Source: Natronoarchaeum mannanilyticum (GTDB lineage: Archaea; Halobacteriota; Halobacteria; Halobacteriales; Natronoarchaeaceae). Taken from it: a stretch of DNA of 64,000 nucleotides. The translations under genes and the position numbers were made by a program. The stretch is taken from assembly GCF_039522665.1 (NCBI RefSeq), contig NZ_BAAADV010000001.1, forward strand, positions 1,317,129 to 1,381,128, read 5' to 3'. Shown here one piece after another: positions 8,727 through 18,176 of the stretch (its first letter is position 1; each line of letters starts with the position of its first letter). The notes beneath the pieces were generated by a model that was given only the letters and a program-made list of their open reading frames with translations, made no database searches and had not been told where the DNA came from.

Positions 8727-9677
8727 TTAGAGCCTGGCTTTGTGTCTAAGAAATCGGATTGCTTTCCGTGGATTGTTCATCGCTTTGCCTATCATGTTCA
8801 CCAAGCGGTTTGTGATGCGGAATATGGAGAATCGATGCAAATATGTCACGGAGCGCCTAACTGGCCAATCTCCTGTAGTAGCATAAATGTTCTTGACCCC
8901 ATCGTCCTTGTACTCAGCAACAATTCGATCGAGAGTCTTGTAGTACTCATTCCCCATAGTAAGTCCTGTAGAACGGTGCCATACATTCAGTGGGAGTACA
9001 TAGACCGAATGTGGACTCCGGTAGTTCAAATAAAGTGCGTATTCAACCCCATATAGGTGCCAACCATCACACACCTCTGTATTGAAACTACGCTCATCAA
9101 ATATATCTGATGGAACTGCCATTAACAATTCATCAACTGTCTGAACAAGTTCGGGCTCTGATATTTCATTTCCTGTAGCTGGGAATACGACCTCCTTATG
9201 ATTAAGTACATATCTAAGCTCTTCCTGATTAATTTGATCCTCCTCTGTTAGCTCCTTCTTCGTCCACGGCCGTGCAATATCTTCTGCCAAGGATTTCCGC
9301 TCTTCATCGGTAGGAGGGCGTCCATGGAATATGATATTTCGAGCACGATCTTCTCGGCACTCACCATCAGCGGCCATACCAGTCACCCCGGCCATCCCTA
9401 ACTCTGGAGCTGTAGAAAGATAGTCATAGAGTTCCTGTAACCAACTCTCAGTGAGAAGCCGTACGTCCTGATGAATGAACACATAGTACTCTCCGCTAGC
9501 CTGAGACGCACCATAATTAAGCGCTTCTGCAGCCGATGGGAAAATACCATCACGGTTATCAATCGTGATTGTCTCAAACTCCTCGAAGTCTTGGCCTGAG
9601 AGGCTATCAAGTAACCACTCCTCTAGCACTCTTTGGTCATTATAGACTGTAATCACGCTAATTTTTGTTTCAGACAT
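8727..9677 (-). CDS. GT2-family glycosyltransferase
   Basis: 316 residues starting with the GT-A entry strand ISVITVYNDQRVLEEWLLDSL, then FETITIDNRDG and the metal-binding-type segment EYYVFIHQDVRLL (a DxD-like position), and a VTGMAADG loop. GT2 enzymes transfer sugars from nucleotide donors in the cytoplasm. It reads opposite to the flippase and away from the FkbM gene, so it is its own transcription unit with an AT-rich upstream region at 9678-9799. Sugar specificity is unknown. Confidence 0.8.
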   Translation of the reverse strand: MSETKISVITVYNDQRVLEEWLLDSLSGQDFEEFETITIDNRDGIFPSAAEALNYGASQASGEYYVFIHQDVRLLTESWLQELYDYLSTAPELGMAGVTGMAADGECREDRARNIIFHGRPPTDEERKSLAEDIARPWTKKELTEEDQINQEELRYVLNHKEVVFPATGNEISEPELVQTVDELLMAVPSDIFDERSFNTEVCDGWHLYGVEYALYLNYRSPHSVYVLPLNVWHRSTGLTMGNEYYKTLDRIVAEYKDDGVKNIYATTGDWPVRRSVTYLHRFSIFRITNRLVNMIGKAMNNPRKAIRFLRHKARL

Positions 9678-9799
9678 TTATCATCACTTCCATGTGGTGT
9701 AACTGTTTCTGTCCATAATATGCCTCTCTCTCCTAAGTATTCGGATTTAAACGAGAGCCGATAGAAAGACTTGTTATTCTCCCTCTCGCTTTGTTATGT

Positions 9800-10546
9800 A
9801 TGCTATCACGGCTTGTTAATACATTATTGTCACCACTTTGCCAATCAGATTTGTTCACTACTCCGAAGAGGACGGTTGTTGACTTCTATACTCGGAATCT
9901 TCGATCTTTCATCCCTCGGCGACATGCAGTGTATAACTCAAAGAGAGTACTTGCCTCAACTCTTCTTGGAACAATAATAAATTCTGGCCCTCCTCACCGG
10001 CCTTACTACGAGTCGGGAATTGCGAATAGTCTTCGGACATGGGTTGACGAAGGTGATCAGGTCGTGATTGTTGGTGGTGGCTGGGGCGTTACTGCAGCGA
10101 TCGCCGCAGAGGTAGTTGGACCGTCGGGTCATGTCCATGTCTTTGAAGGATCAAAACAGCATACCCAATATGTTAAGGAAACAGCCCAACTCAACAACGT
10201 CAAAGAGCGGATATCCGTCACACACGCGATAGTCGGAACCGAGGTCAGTCTCCGTGGTGATTCAGGTGAAGCACAGTCGCTATCACCGCAGGAACTACCT
10301 GAGTGCGATATCTTAGAACTTGACTGTGAAGGTTCTGAACTTGAGATTCTTCATAACATGACTATTGATCCCCGCATAATGATCGTCGAATCGCACGGCC
10401 ATCTTGGAACTCCGTCGGATCGAGTCCGGGATACACTGGAAAATAAGGAGTACCAGATTGTTAGTGAAGAAGTTGCGGATAGAGGATTATTAGATGAATG
10501 CATAAACAATGATGTGTCCGTTCTAACTGGAGTAAAGAACCCATGA
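9800..10546 (+). CDS. FkbM-family methyltransferase
   Basis: About 248 residues from the ATG at 9800 (a TTG three codons earlier is in frame). The SAM-binding motif VVIVGGGWGVTAAIAAE is followed by HVHVFEGSKQHTQYVKETA and the FkbM hallmark CDILELDCEGSELEIL. These proteins O-methylate sugars; in Haloferax a SAM-dependent methyltransferase, AglP, methylates a hexuronic acid of the N-glycan, so a glycan target is plausible here. The stop overlaps the start of the next GT2 gene by four bases, which indicates coupled translation. Confidence 0.82.
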   Translation: MLSRLVNTLLSPLCQSDLFTTPKRTVVDFYTRNLRSFIPRRHAVYNSKRVLASTLLGTIINSGPPHRPYYESGIANSLRTWVDEGDQVVIVGGGWGVTAAIAAEVVGPSGHVHVFEGSKQHTQYVKETAQLNNVKERISVTHAIVGTEVSLRGDSGEAQSLSPQELPECDILELDCEGSELEILHNMTIDPRIMIVESHGHLGTPSDRVRDTLENKEYQIVSEEVADRGLLDECINNDVSVLTGVKNP

Positions 10547-11499
10547 ATAGCTGTAATCCATCAACGCAGAAAGGAATTGAACCGGACCTATCACAGACTG
10601 ACGATAGATTGGAACCCCCTCTCCCGAACGTGAGCATAGTTGTTCTCAACTGGAACAATTATGAAGACACGGCTTCCTGCCTCCGCTCTCTGGCCGAAGT
10701 ATCCTACCCTGAGATGGAAGTTTACGTCGTCGATAACGGATCTACTGACGGTTCTCACAAACGGCTTGCAGAAGAGTTTGAACAATATAATTTCATATTC
10801 AATAGCGAAAACCTTGGTTTTGCAGGCGGATGCAATCAAGCAATCAAACGAGTACTTAAAGAGGGCACTGATTATGTCCTTCTACTAAATAATGACACCG
10901 TGGTGCAGCCAGATTTCTTGACTCCACTGGTCGAAACCGCGGAAAGAGAAGACGATGTTGCGGCTGTCGGCGGGATCATTCGTGATATGTCTGGAGGGGT
11001 CCAATCTGCTGGGGGATCTTTTAATCCTTGGTTGGCGACTCTCCGTCATAGAGAAAACCCCGAGTCAAGTGTGTATGAAACGGATTTCATCACCGGCGCA
11101 ATGATGCTGATCGAGGCAGAATTCCTGGCTTCACTTGATGGCCTCAACGACTCATACTTCTTTGGAATGGAGGATCAGGAACTCTGTTGGAAGGCTGACC
11201 AGCGCGACCTTCGTCTCCTCATTGAACCACGTTCGGTTGTCCGACACGACAAAGGTGGATCTGCCTCAGAGGCGAGCCCTTTTCGATATTACCACGATAC
11301 TCGTAATCGACTTCGATTTGTGGGGGAGAATATCTCTTTTGCTGGAAGTTTCCTATTTTACATATTCTTCGCCTTCTCTAGAATATATCGATTCGGACAG
11401 TGGATACTCTCTGGACGTACCGGGTTCGTAACTGCGACCCTTTCGGGGGCCTTTGACCATATTCGAGGTGCCGAATATCGTATGACCGATGATTTCTAA
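10543..11499 (+). CDS. GT2-family glycosyltransferase (rhamnosyltransferase-like)
   Basis: 318 residues. After a 27-residue polar leader comes the GT2 core: NVSIVVLNWNNYEDTASCL, VYVVDNGSTDGS, ENLGFAGGCNQAI, then the acidic metal site YVLLLNNDTVVQ and FGMEDQELCWKADQR, a set typical of the Wzx-linked rhamnosyl/galactosyl transferases. A C-terminal hydrophobic patch (FLFYIFFAFSRIYRF) suggests membrane association. Overlap with the FkbM gene points to one operon. Actual donor not determinable. Confidence 0.85.
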   Translation: MNSCNPSTQKGIEPDLSQTDDRLEPPLPNVSIVVLNWNNYEDTASCLRSLAEVSYPEMEVYVVDNGSTDGSHKRLAEEFEQYNFIFNSENLGFAGGCNQAIKRVLKEGTDYVLLLNNDTVVQPDFLTPLVETAEREDDVAAVGGIIRDMSGGVQSAGGSFNPWLATLRHRENPESSVYETDFITGAMMLIEAEFLASLDGLNDSYFFGMEDQELCWKADQRDLRLLIEPRSVVRHDKGGSASEASPFRYYHDTRNRLRFVGENISFAGSFLFYIFFAFSRIYRFGQWILSGRTGFVTATLSGAFDHIRGAEYRMTDDF

Positions 11500-11513
11500 T
11501 CTCAGTGTCCTCC

Positions 11514-12614
11514 CTAATTTTCATAGAGAGCTTCAAACGAATCCACCATCACGTTGATACTGTAGTTATTGCGGGCTCGCTGTTGGGCCGCTATGCCAAG
11601 GGTTGATGCGCGATCTTCGTTGTCAAGAAGTTCCCTGACCGCTTTACCGAGGGCTGATGAGTTTTGGCTCGGTACATGTATCCCGTGCTTCTCATCGTCA
11701 ACCAACTCAGAACAGCCATCTACGGGCGTCGTTACGATGGGCAGTCCAGCGCACATCGCCTCAAGTAATGCACCTGGCAACCCTTCATAGTGCGATGGAA
11801 AGACGAACACATCCATGGCATCAAGAAGGGCAGGAATATCGTCTCGCTGTCCCGCAAAGATCACAGATTTGGAACAACCACGTTCTTCGGCGTATCGTTC
11901 TAGAGCGTCGCGTTCTGGCCCGTCACCTACGAGTAATAGTTGTGCCTCAGAATGTGTATTGAGGACTGCTGGCCAAGCGTCCAACAGATCGTAGTGTCCT
12001 TTCCTTTCGACTAGCCTGCTGACGGTTCCAACGATCGGACAGTCTTGATCAAGCGATAGGGATTCATAGAGTTCGTTTGAAGCGCACCCTTGGGCGTATT
12101 TCTCGACATCCCGACCGTTCGGTACGACCGCGACCTGCTCTTCCTTTGCTCCGTGATTGACGATATGCTCTGCACCTGCTTGGGAGTTTGAAACCACTAG
12201 ATCCGATAGAGGAAGCGTAAGTCGGTCAATAAACGCTCTGAGAAGCGGGCGGCTATCGGGAACCTCACGCACGCCTGTAATACAAGTTGTCTTGGGTGTT
12301 ACTACCGTTGCGAGTCTCGCGAGTACGTTGTCGAAGAATAAAAACGACTGGACGATGTCTGGCCGTTCTTGTCGGGCCGTTTGGGCGAACTGCAACAGGA
12401 CACCGAAGTCCCACTTTCCGGCCGCATCTAGCGTTCGGTAGTGTACGTCCTCGTTGAGCTCGGCCACTAGCGGTCCATCGTCGACGATAGTCCAGACGGT
12501 AACTTCGTATTGGTCAGTATCGATATTATTTGCAAGGTCAACTAGAGTTTGCTCAGCACCACCAACAGAAAGCATTCCAATGAGAAACCAAAGTTGGGTA
12601 TTTTCTTCAGTCAT
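11514..12614 (-). CDS. GT4-family glycosyltransferase
   Basis: 366 residues, GT-B fold: N-terminal FLIGMLSVGGAEQTLVDLA, C-terminal domain with VGTVSRLVERKGHYDLLDA, LLVGDGPERDALERYAEE and the EX7E-like SHYEGLPGALLEAMCAGLPIV. It is transcribed convergently to the preceding GT2 gene with a 14-bp gap, and it heads away from AglB. It is probably a late transferase of the lipid-linked glycan. Base composition is intermediate between the AT-rich cassette and the host. Confidence 0.87.
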   Translation of the reverse strand: MTEENTQLWFLIGMLSVGGAEQTLVDLANNIDTDQYEVTVWTIVDDGPLVAELNEDVHYRTLDAAGKWDFGVLLQFAQTARQERPDIVQSFLFFDNVLARLATVVTPKTTCITGVREVPDSRPLLRAFIDRLTLPLSDLVVSNSQAGAEHIVNHGAKEEQVAVVPNGRDVEKYAQGCASNELYESLSLDQDCPIVGTVSRLVERKGHYDLLDAWPAVLNTHSEAQLLLVGDGPERDALERYAEERGCSKSVIFAGQRDDIPALLDAMDVFVFPSHYEGLPGALLEAMCAGLPIVTTPVDGCSELVDDEKHGIHVPSQNSSALGKAVRELLDNEDRASTLGIAAQQRARNNYSINVMVDSFEALYEN

Positions 12615-12727
12615 CTTTTGAAGGGCATACGAGAATTAGCAAGTCCCCCGTCTATATGAACCTAACTGAAATATCTGTGTGGTAGATATAATATATACAT
12701 AATATATGTATATCCGTAGTTATCTCA

Positions 12728-15178
12728 CTATGAAATTCTGATTCCAGTGCCGTTCACTACGTCCCTCTCGGTGACGCTAACTCTCTGGTTGTCCACCTCG
12801 TACTTGCCTGCGTACGGTACTATCACCGCAAATTCCCCGCTCTCACTCGCCATCACCTCTCGCTCGTAAGTGAACGATGTACCGTCTACCGTGATGTTCG
12901 TACTTACCGAAACCAACTCGTTTGCCACTGCAGATCCGGTGATCGTCGCACCGGGAACTACTGCAAAGGTCGCTATAGTGCGATCCTCGTCGATGGACAG
13001 CAGTTGGTAGTGCGTTAGCGCGTCCCCCCCGTCATTGCTTGTTCCTATATCCCTTAACAATTTGCTCTGGGCGGTATTGGATGGAACGTTCCCATCGACT
13101 TCGGTTACGACGACGTACCCAACCCTGCCGGTGAACTGTTCGTATCGCTCGTCGGGATTGCTCCCCGATCGGAACGGATCGTAGTTGTCGTACGCGTATC
13201 CGTAGTTATTTGACTCCCCATTCACCACGTAGTTGAACATCCGGTTCGTGTCCCACTCGCTCAGGACGAAGTTCTCGGGGTACTCTCGATCCACGTTCTC
13301 TGCGTGCTCGTCGATAGCCGTCGCGGCCTCGTACTCCGCGTCGCTGTAGGTGACCTGACTGACTAGTGAGGGGACGAGCAACATCCCGAGTCCGGTAAAC
13401 AGCACGAAAATGCCGATCAGATATCCCAGCTTCCCGCGATCGTCCGGAACGTCGATCGACGCGCTCGGCCGTTTAGCCGCTCCCCCGCCGCTCCCAAGTA
13501 GCCTCGTCTCGTCACTCGATCCTCCACGGAAGGGCCTCGGCGTCCGCGCCAGGTCGACCACCGACAGCACGTGAACGAGTCCGAGCCCTCCGAGCACGGC
13601 GATGAACAGTGAAAGCTGTCCGGTGAAGCGCATCTGGACGCCGGCGAGAACCGTGAAGTACCAGCTGCACACTGCGACCAGCAGCCAGCCGGGTTCGTAC
13701 CGACGATACGCCACCAACATCGCCCAGCCCAGCGGCACCAGCGCGAGGTAGAACGCAACTCCCGTCTGGGTCAGCGGCCCGAAGACGAACCCGTACTCGG
13801 CGGCGAACAGCGACTGGGCCTCGGTCATCCCCTCCCGGAAGAAGAGGGTGTCGGCGCGATCGCGTACCTGGGCAACTTCGTCCGGTCGAAGCCGTCGGAA
13901 CAGCCACAGCCCGGCGACTGCCACGATCGACTCGAGGCTGACGAGAGCGCTCTCCGGGGCGTCGAAGTACCGCCAGACCTCGCCGAGCAGAGCCACCACG
14001 ACTGTACCGCCGACCACCATGATGGGCGTGTACGCCGCGTACGCTTCGTGCCATCCCCAGCGGGCGTGGAACAGGAACGAGATTGCGGCGCCGATCCCGA
14101 GTCCGAGTAAGATCGGCAGATTCGCCCCCATTGGCGACACGTCTGCCCGGGCGTCCATCGCAGCCCGCAGCCCCAGATACCCTGCGATCGGAATGAACAT
14201 GAGGGGTGATCCGCCCCACGCGTGCACCGAAAACCCGACGCCGATCCCGAGTCCGACAGCTGCCAGCCACGTCCACCCGCTGGTCAGGTGCGCTCGAAGC
14301 GCGTCGGCGTCCGACTCCTCTGTCACCCGTCGATCTCGGAGATCCACCGCGAGCCACGCCAGCGATAGCACCATCACTCCGAGCCAGAAATACTGGTGGA
14401 TCTGGTGATCGATGAAGCCGATACCCGTGTACACCGCGTGGGCCGGGATCGTCGCCAGCACGAACACCGACGCAATCCCCACGCGCGGATCGTCGGTCAG
14501 CACGGTCGCGAGCTTGTACAGCACGACGCCGAGCGCGAGCGTTGCGACCACCGGCAACCACGCAGCGACCGTCGACGCCGCGGCCTGTCCCCCACCGAGC
14601 AACTCCGCGACGAACCAGTTCGTCGCGTGCGAAAGCGGACGCGCATCACCCACTCCCTCCGGCATGTTCGCGATCACGCCCCAGTCAGTCGGTCCGGAGG
14701 ACCGCGCTAGCAGCTCCTCCATCCAGTACCGGAAGTAGTAGGGGTCGTTCCCCGGGGAGATCACGTGCTCCTCGCGCATCACCGACCCGTACGCCGTGAT
14801 TCGCATGACGAACAGAAAGGCGAGCGCGCCGGCGAGTCCGGCCATCGCCCGCAGATCGACCGAGACGTCGACGTCGAAATCGAACCCCTCCCCGAACGAC
14901 GTACTCTCGCCAGTCTCTACAGATCCGCCCGATATCGCCGCGGCGACGGCGTCTCGATCGGCGACCTGGTACTCCCCGTCGGCCTTCTCGACGATCCCGC
15001 GGGAGACGAGCTCGCCGAAGGTCCCCGAGTCGGCGGGAATATCCTCGAACGTCCACGTCTCTCGATCGGCGTCGACCTCCAGTACGGCTTCGAGCGTCTC
15101 CTCGGCGTCGGAGCGGTCGTCGAGAAACGAACGGACGGCCTCGCGAACGGTCGACGACTGGCCGGCCTCCGGTGACAT
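12728..15178 (-). CDS. aglB: divergent archaeal oligosaccharyltransferase AglB/STT3
   Basis: 816 residues. Oligosaccharyltransferases move a lipid-linked glycan to Asn of N-X-S/T sequons outside the membrane. The multi-pass part starts near residue 112; the first acidic motif GNDPYYFRYW is at about 143-152, then FIDHQIHQYFWL, and the C-terminus has the beta-rich end with VVPGATITG and VPYAGKYEV. The usual WWDYG signature is not present: the equivalent place reads SEWDTNRMFNY (E641-W642-D643). Residues 1-85 form a soluble head that resembles a winged helix (GTFGELVSRGIVEKADGEY). The gene lies beside the glycan cassette but has host-like codons. Confidence 0.85.
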   Translation of the reverse strand: MSPEAGQSSTVREAVRSFLDDRSDAEETLEAVLEVDADRETWTFEDIPADSGTFGELVSRGIVEKADGEYQVADRDAVAAAISGGSVETGESTSFGEGFDFDVDVSVDLRAMAGLAGALAFLFVMRITAYGSVMREEHVISPGNDPYYFRYWMEELLARSSGPTDWGVIANMPEGVGDARPLSHATNWFVAELLGGGQAAASTVAAWLPVVATLALGVVLYKLATVLTDDPRVGIASVFVLATIPAHAVYTGIGFIDHQIHQYFWLGVMVLSLAWLAVDLRDRRVTEESDADALRAHLTSGWTWLAAVGLGIGVGFSVHAWGGSPLMFIPIAGYLGLRAAMDARADVSPMGANLPILLGLGIGAAISFLFHARWGWHEAYAAYTPIMVVGGTVVVALLGEVWRYFDAPESALVSLESIVAVAGLWLFRRLRPDEVAQVRDRADTLFFREGMTEAQSLFAAEYGFVFGPLTQTGVAFYLALVPLGWAMLVAYRRYEPGWLLVAVCSWYFTVLAGVQMRFTGQLSLFIAVLGGLGLVHVLSVVDLARTPRPFRGGSSDETRLLGSGGGAAKRPSASIDVPDDRGKLGYLIGIFVLFTGLGMLLVPSLVSQVTYSDAEYEAATAIDEHAENVDREYPENFVLSEWDTNRMFNYVVNGESNNYGYAYDNYDPFRSGSNPDERYEQFTGRVGYVVVTEVDGNVPSNTAQSKLLRDIGTSNDGGDALTHYQLLSIDEDRTIATFAVVPGATITGSAVANELVSVSTNITVDGTSFTYEREVMASESGEFAVIVPYAGKYEVDNQRVSVTERDVVNGTGIRIS

Positions 15179-15286
15179 TGCTACGAATGGTTATAGCCGG
15201 CGCTCATGGACCTTTCGCTTGAACGGGATCGCTCCCCGAGTTTCCTTCCTCGATCGGGGTACATTCCGGTCGAGTCACGGAACGAC

Positions 15287-15790
15287 TCACCGTGCCGCCG
15301 AACTCTTCCCGATCCAGACCCGATCACAGAACCACACAGTCCCCGCAACGAGCACAGCCCCGACGGCCACCCACCAATCAGAAGAAACGTACAGGCTCGG
15401 CGTCGCGTGGCGCCACCACGTCATGGGATAGAGCCACGCCGCGGCCTGCCCGTCCGCCCAGGCCTTGACCGCGTCGACGAGCAGGTGCGTCAGGGCACCG
15501 CCACCAAGCACTGCGAACGCGTAGCGACGGTCGCGAGCGAACAGCATCGCGCCGATGCCACAGAGAAGCATGGCACCGCCGAGCGTGGAGAGGGCGCCGA
15601 AGCGAAAGCCGACACCGAGCGCCGATTCGATCCAGACTTCGGAAACGAACATACCGATCCGATTCAGGTCAGGGACCATCGAGCCGATGGCGCCGATAGC
15701 GACCCACTTCGGCGTGATCCGATCAGCGTACCAACTCACCACCGTGAACACCGCGTACGCGACGAGCACGTGGGTAAGCAAATCGGCCAT
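15287..15790 (-). CDS. YdjM/DUF457-type membrane metal-dependent hydrolase family protein
   Basis: 167 residues, four to five hydrophobic segments, opening with MADLLTHVLVAYAVF and carrying GSMVPDLNRIG and GALTHLLVDAV. The conserved TH...PD...THLLVD pattern is that of the YdjM/LexA-binding-associated membrane family, thought to be membrane-bound metal hydrolases; activity is not established. The gene starts within the stop of the upstream OB-type gene (ATGA overlap), so they form an operon, with AglB 108 bp downstream in the same direction. Confidence 0.75.
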   Translation of the reverse strand: MADLLTHVLVAYAVFTVVSWYADRITPKWVAIGAIGSMVPDLNRIGMFVSEVWIESALGVGFRFGALSTLGGAMLLCGIGAMLFARDRRYAFAVLGGGALTHLLVDAVKAWADGQAAAWLYPMTWWRHATPSLYVSSDWWVAVGAVLVAGTVWFCDRVWIGKSSAAR

Positions 15791-16278
15791 CAGCGATCAT
15801 CCTCCTCGCGAGGAACGATCGCCAGTCGCCTGACGTCGATCCGCCAGTGTCTGAAGAAGTAGCCGATCGCGAGCATCGCACCGACCAGGGAGATACCGAG
15901 CTTGTAGTACCGACTCGTGCTGTCGGGCGTCACCACGACGGTCCTGCTTGCGTCCATCGTCCGATCCGCGTGGAGCGTGCCGTACACCTGTATGAAACTG
16001 CCCGGCGAGACATCCCCGCGAACGCCCTGGACCGTCAAATCGGCGACGACCTCGTCGTCGCGATCGAGCACGTGAATCACAGCACTATCGCCGTCGACGG
16101 ACTGCACTTCGCCGAACACCAGCACCTCCGACCCGGTGTACGAGTCAAAGTCCTCGTCGAGCTCCTCGGCCGTCGGGTGGGGCCACCGGTCGTCGTAGAC
16201 AGTCCCGTAGTGGACACAGAGACCTACGGTCCCGAGCAGAAGGAGCCCGCACGCCAGCATCCGAACGTATCTGTTCAC
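15790..16278 (-). CDS. membrane-anchored OB-fold-like protein of unknown function
   Basis: 162 residues with one N-terminal helix (MLACGLLLLGTVGLCVHY), an outside domain of about 95 residues rich in short beta strands (VLVFGEVQSVDGDSAVIHV, GSFIQVYGTLHADRTM) that looks like an OB fold, and a second helix (LGISLVGAMLAIGYFF) before a basic tail. No enzyme motif is visible. Operon partner of the YdjM-like gene by a four-base overlap. I do not recognise a named family. Confidence 0.65.
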   Translation of the reverse strand: MNRYVRMLACGLLLLGTVGLCVHYGTVYDDRWPHPTAEELDEDFDSYTGSEVLVFGEVQSVDGDSAVIHVLDRDDEVVADLTVQGVRGDVSPGSFIQVYGTLHADRTMDASRTVVVTPDSTSRYYKLGISLVGAMLAIGYFFRHWRIDVRRLAIVPREEDDR

Positions 16279-16441
16279 GGTTGTCGTCCGTCCGTTCGAT
16301 GGACTACCGACTTGAGAGTATCGACGTCACTTGAGGAGTTCGTTCTCTAACCGATAGACTGAGTCGTCATTCAGAATCCCCTACTCGGACTCGTAATTAG
16401 CGGTCCATCCATCTCTGTTACTGGCGGACTCTCGCAGTGAA

Positions 16442-16669
16442 TTAGTGGGAGAGTGTCCCCGCCTGGCGCCGTTGGTTGTCCTTTTCGGACGCCAGCGTGG
16501 CGGCTTCGTCGGTTGCCTCGATCGCCTCGATGACTCTCTCCGCCAACTCGGGATCATCTTCGAGATCGACGCGTTCGAGTGCATCTTCGAGGTGATCACT
16601 CGCCGTCGCAAGCAGGGCGCTTGGACTCCGCTCGACTCCCCCGGTGGTGCCGCGATCCGCTCTCGACAT
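16442..16669 (-). CDS. small acidic haloarchaeal protein
   Basis: 75 residues, acidic and helical in pattern (LLATASDHLEDALERVDLEDDPELAERVIEAIEATDEAATLASEK split over two likely helices), with no membrane segment. The frame has strong G/C third positions. Similar short proteins occur widely in haloarchaea without known role. It sits alone between the OB-fold gene and aglM. The 163 bases before it (16279-16441) hold no gene that I can support. Confidence 0.55.
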   Translation of the reverse strand: MSRADRGTTGGVERSPSALLATASDHLEDALERVDLEDDPELAERVIEAIEATDEAATLASEKDNQRRQAGTLSH

Positions 16670-16756
16670 ACTCAGGACTACTGCACGTTAACGGTTAGTT
16701 ATAGACTGTTTACCGTCTATTTGCGTTCTATTTGCAGCGTCGGATCCGGCGTTTGC

Positions 16757-18043
16757 TTACCAAGTCAGTCCCTCGTACGTGATCCCTTCGCGCCGATCGA
16801 CGATACGCCGACCGTCGACCACGACCGGCTCGGCCATCGCATCAAATTCCTCGTCGAGCGCCCCGAACTCGTCCCAGTCGGTCACCACGAGCGCTCCCGA
16901 AGCCCCCTCTAGCGCCTCACCAGCCGAGTCGACGTACTCGATTCCCGGGAACCGATCGCGCATGTTCTCGGTCGCAACCGGATCGTATCCCACCACATCG
17001 GCTCCACGCTCCTGTAGCCCCTCGATCACCGGGATCGCTCGCGAATTGCGCGTGTCGTCCGTCCCGGGCTTGAACGCCAGGCCGAGCACGGCGACACGCT
17101 TCCCCTCCGCGTCGACGTGCTCGTCGAACAACTCTAGCAGGCGCTCGGGCTGGCGATCGTTGACCTCGACGGCGGCCTCCAACACCGCGGGATCGTACCC
17201 CGACTCCCGCGCGGCGGCGATGATCGCGGCGACGTCTTTGGGGAAACACGACCCGCCCCAGCCGACGCCCGAGCGCAGGAATCGCTCGCCGATCCGATCG
17301 TCGAGACCGATCGCGTCGGCGACTTCGTAGGCATCGATGCCGAACTCCTTGCAGACGTTCCCCAGATCGTTGATCAGCGAGATCTTCGTCGCCAGGAACG
17401 CGTTGTTCGCGTACTTGATCATCGTCGCCGTCTCGGGATCCGTCCGGACGACGTGGGCGTCGTGGTCGGCCAGCAGCGGCGCGTAGATGTCTTCTAACAC
17501 AGCACCGGCCCACTCCGAGTCGGTCCCGAAGACGACCTTCTGTGGGTCCAGGAAGTCCTCGACTGCCGTCCCCTCGCGCAGGAACTCGGGATTCGTCGCG
17601 ACCTCGACGCGCCCCGCCGCCTCGCCGGCTCCCTCGGCGACGGCGTCGCGGACCGCGTCGATCTTCGGCGGCGTGATCGTGCTCTTGACGATCACCAGAT
17701 GGTCGTCTTCGGCGTCCGCGAGCGCATCGCCGGTCATTTCGGCGGCCGCTTCCAGCGGCGCGACGTCGATGCTCCCGTCCTCGCGCGAGGGCGTCTGGAT
17801 CGCCAGGAACGTCGCGTCCGCCTCGGCCACGTTCTCGTACGACGTCGTCGCGCGGAGATTCTCGCCGGCGTGCTCGGCGACCAGTTCGTCCAGCCCGGGT
17901 TCGTGGATCGGCGCCCGGCCCGCGTTCAGTTCGGCGACGACGTCCTCGTCGATGTCGATCGCCGTGACGTCGTGGCCCAGGTCCGCGAGGCAGGCCGCGA
18001 GCGTCGTCCCGACGTAGCCGCTGCCGACGACGTTGATGTTCAT
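16757..18043 (-). CDS. aglM: UDP-glucose 6-dehydrogenase
   Basis: 428 residues. Starts with the NAD motif [20 protein letters not shown]; middle [17 protein letters not shown] and the catalytic segment [13 protein letters not shown] with the active-site cysteine; C-terminal [20 protein letters not shown] is the UDP-glucose dehydrogenase form, differing from the GGHCIPVDP of the dehydrogenase at the window start. AglM in Haloferax makes UDP-glucuronic acid for the S-layer N-glycan. Here it is divergent from aglF across a 133-bp region carrying both promoters, fitting joint supply of sugar donors. Confidence 0.92.
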   Translation of the reverse strand: MNINVVGSGYVGTTLAACLADLGHDVTAIDIDEDVVAELNAGRAPIHEPGLDELVAEHAGENLRATTSYENVAEADATFLAIQTPSREDGSIDVAPLEAAAEMTGDALADAEDDHLVIVKSTITPPKIDAVRDAVAEGAGEAAGRVEVATNPEFLREGTAVEDFLDPQKVVFGTDSEWAGAVLEDIYAPLLADHDAHVVRTDPETATMIKYANNAFLATKISLINDLGNVCKEFGIDAYEVADAIGLDDRIGERFLRSGVGWGGSCFPKDVAAIIAAARESGYDPAVLEAAVEVNDRQPERLLELFDEHVDAEGKRVAVLGLAFKPGTDDTRNSRAIPVIEGLQERGADVVGYDPVATENMRDRFPGIEYVDSAGEALEGASGALVVTDWDEFGALDEEFDAMAEPVVVDGRRIVDRREGITYEGLTW

Positions 18044-18176
18044 TGTCCGAGATGGGTCGCTCGGAGCGCATTAACGTTCCGTACTTCAGATACGTATGAT
18101 CCTGCTCTCAGTTGCCCCTCGTACTACAGCGCAATGACACGCAAAGATTTTATAGCTCAATTGAAACCAATGGGGT
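18044..18176. promoter_or_regulatory. aglM/aglF divergent promoter region
   Basis: The 133 bases between two divergent sugar-nucleotide genes. A TATA-like TTTTATAG at 18148-18155 lies 22-29 bases before the aglF ATG, indicating a leaderless transcript. Toward aglM a weaker TTAATG element is near 18070. Confidence 0.55.
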
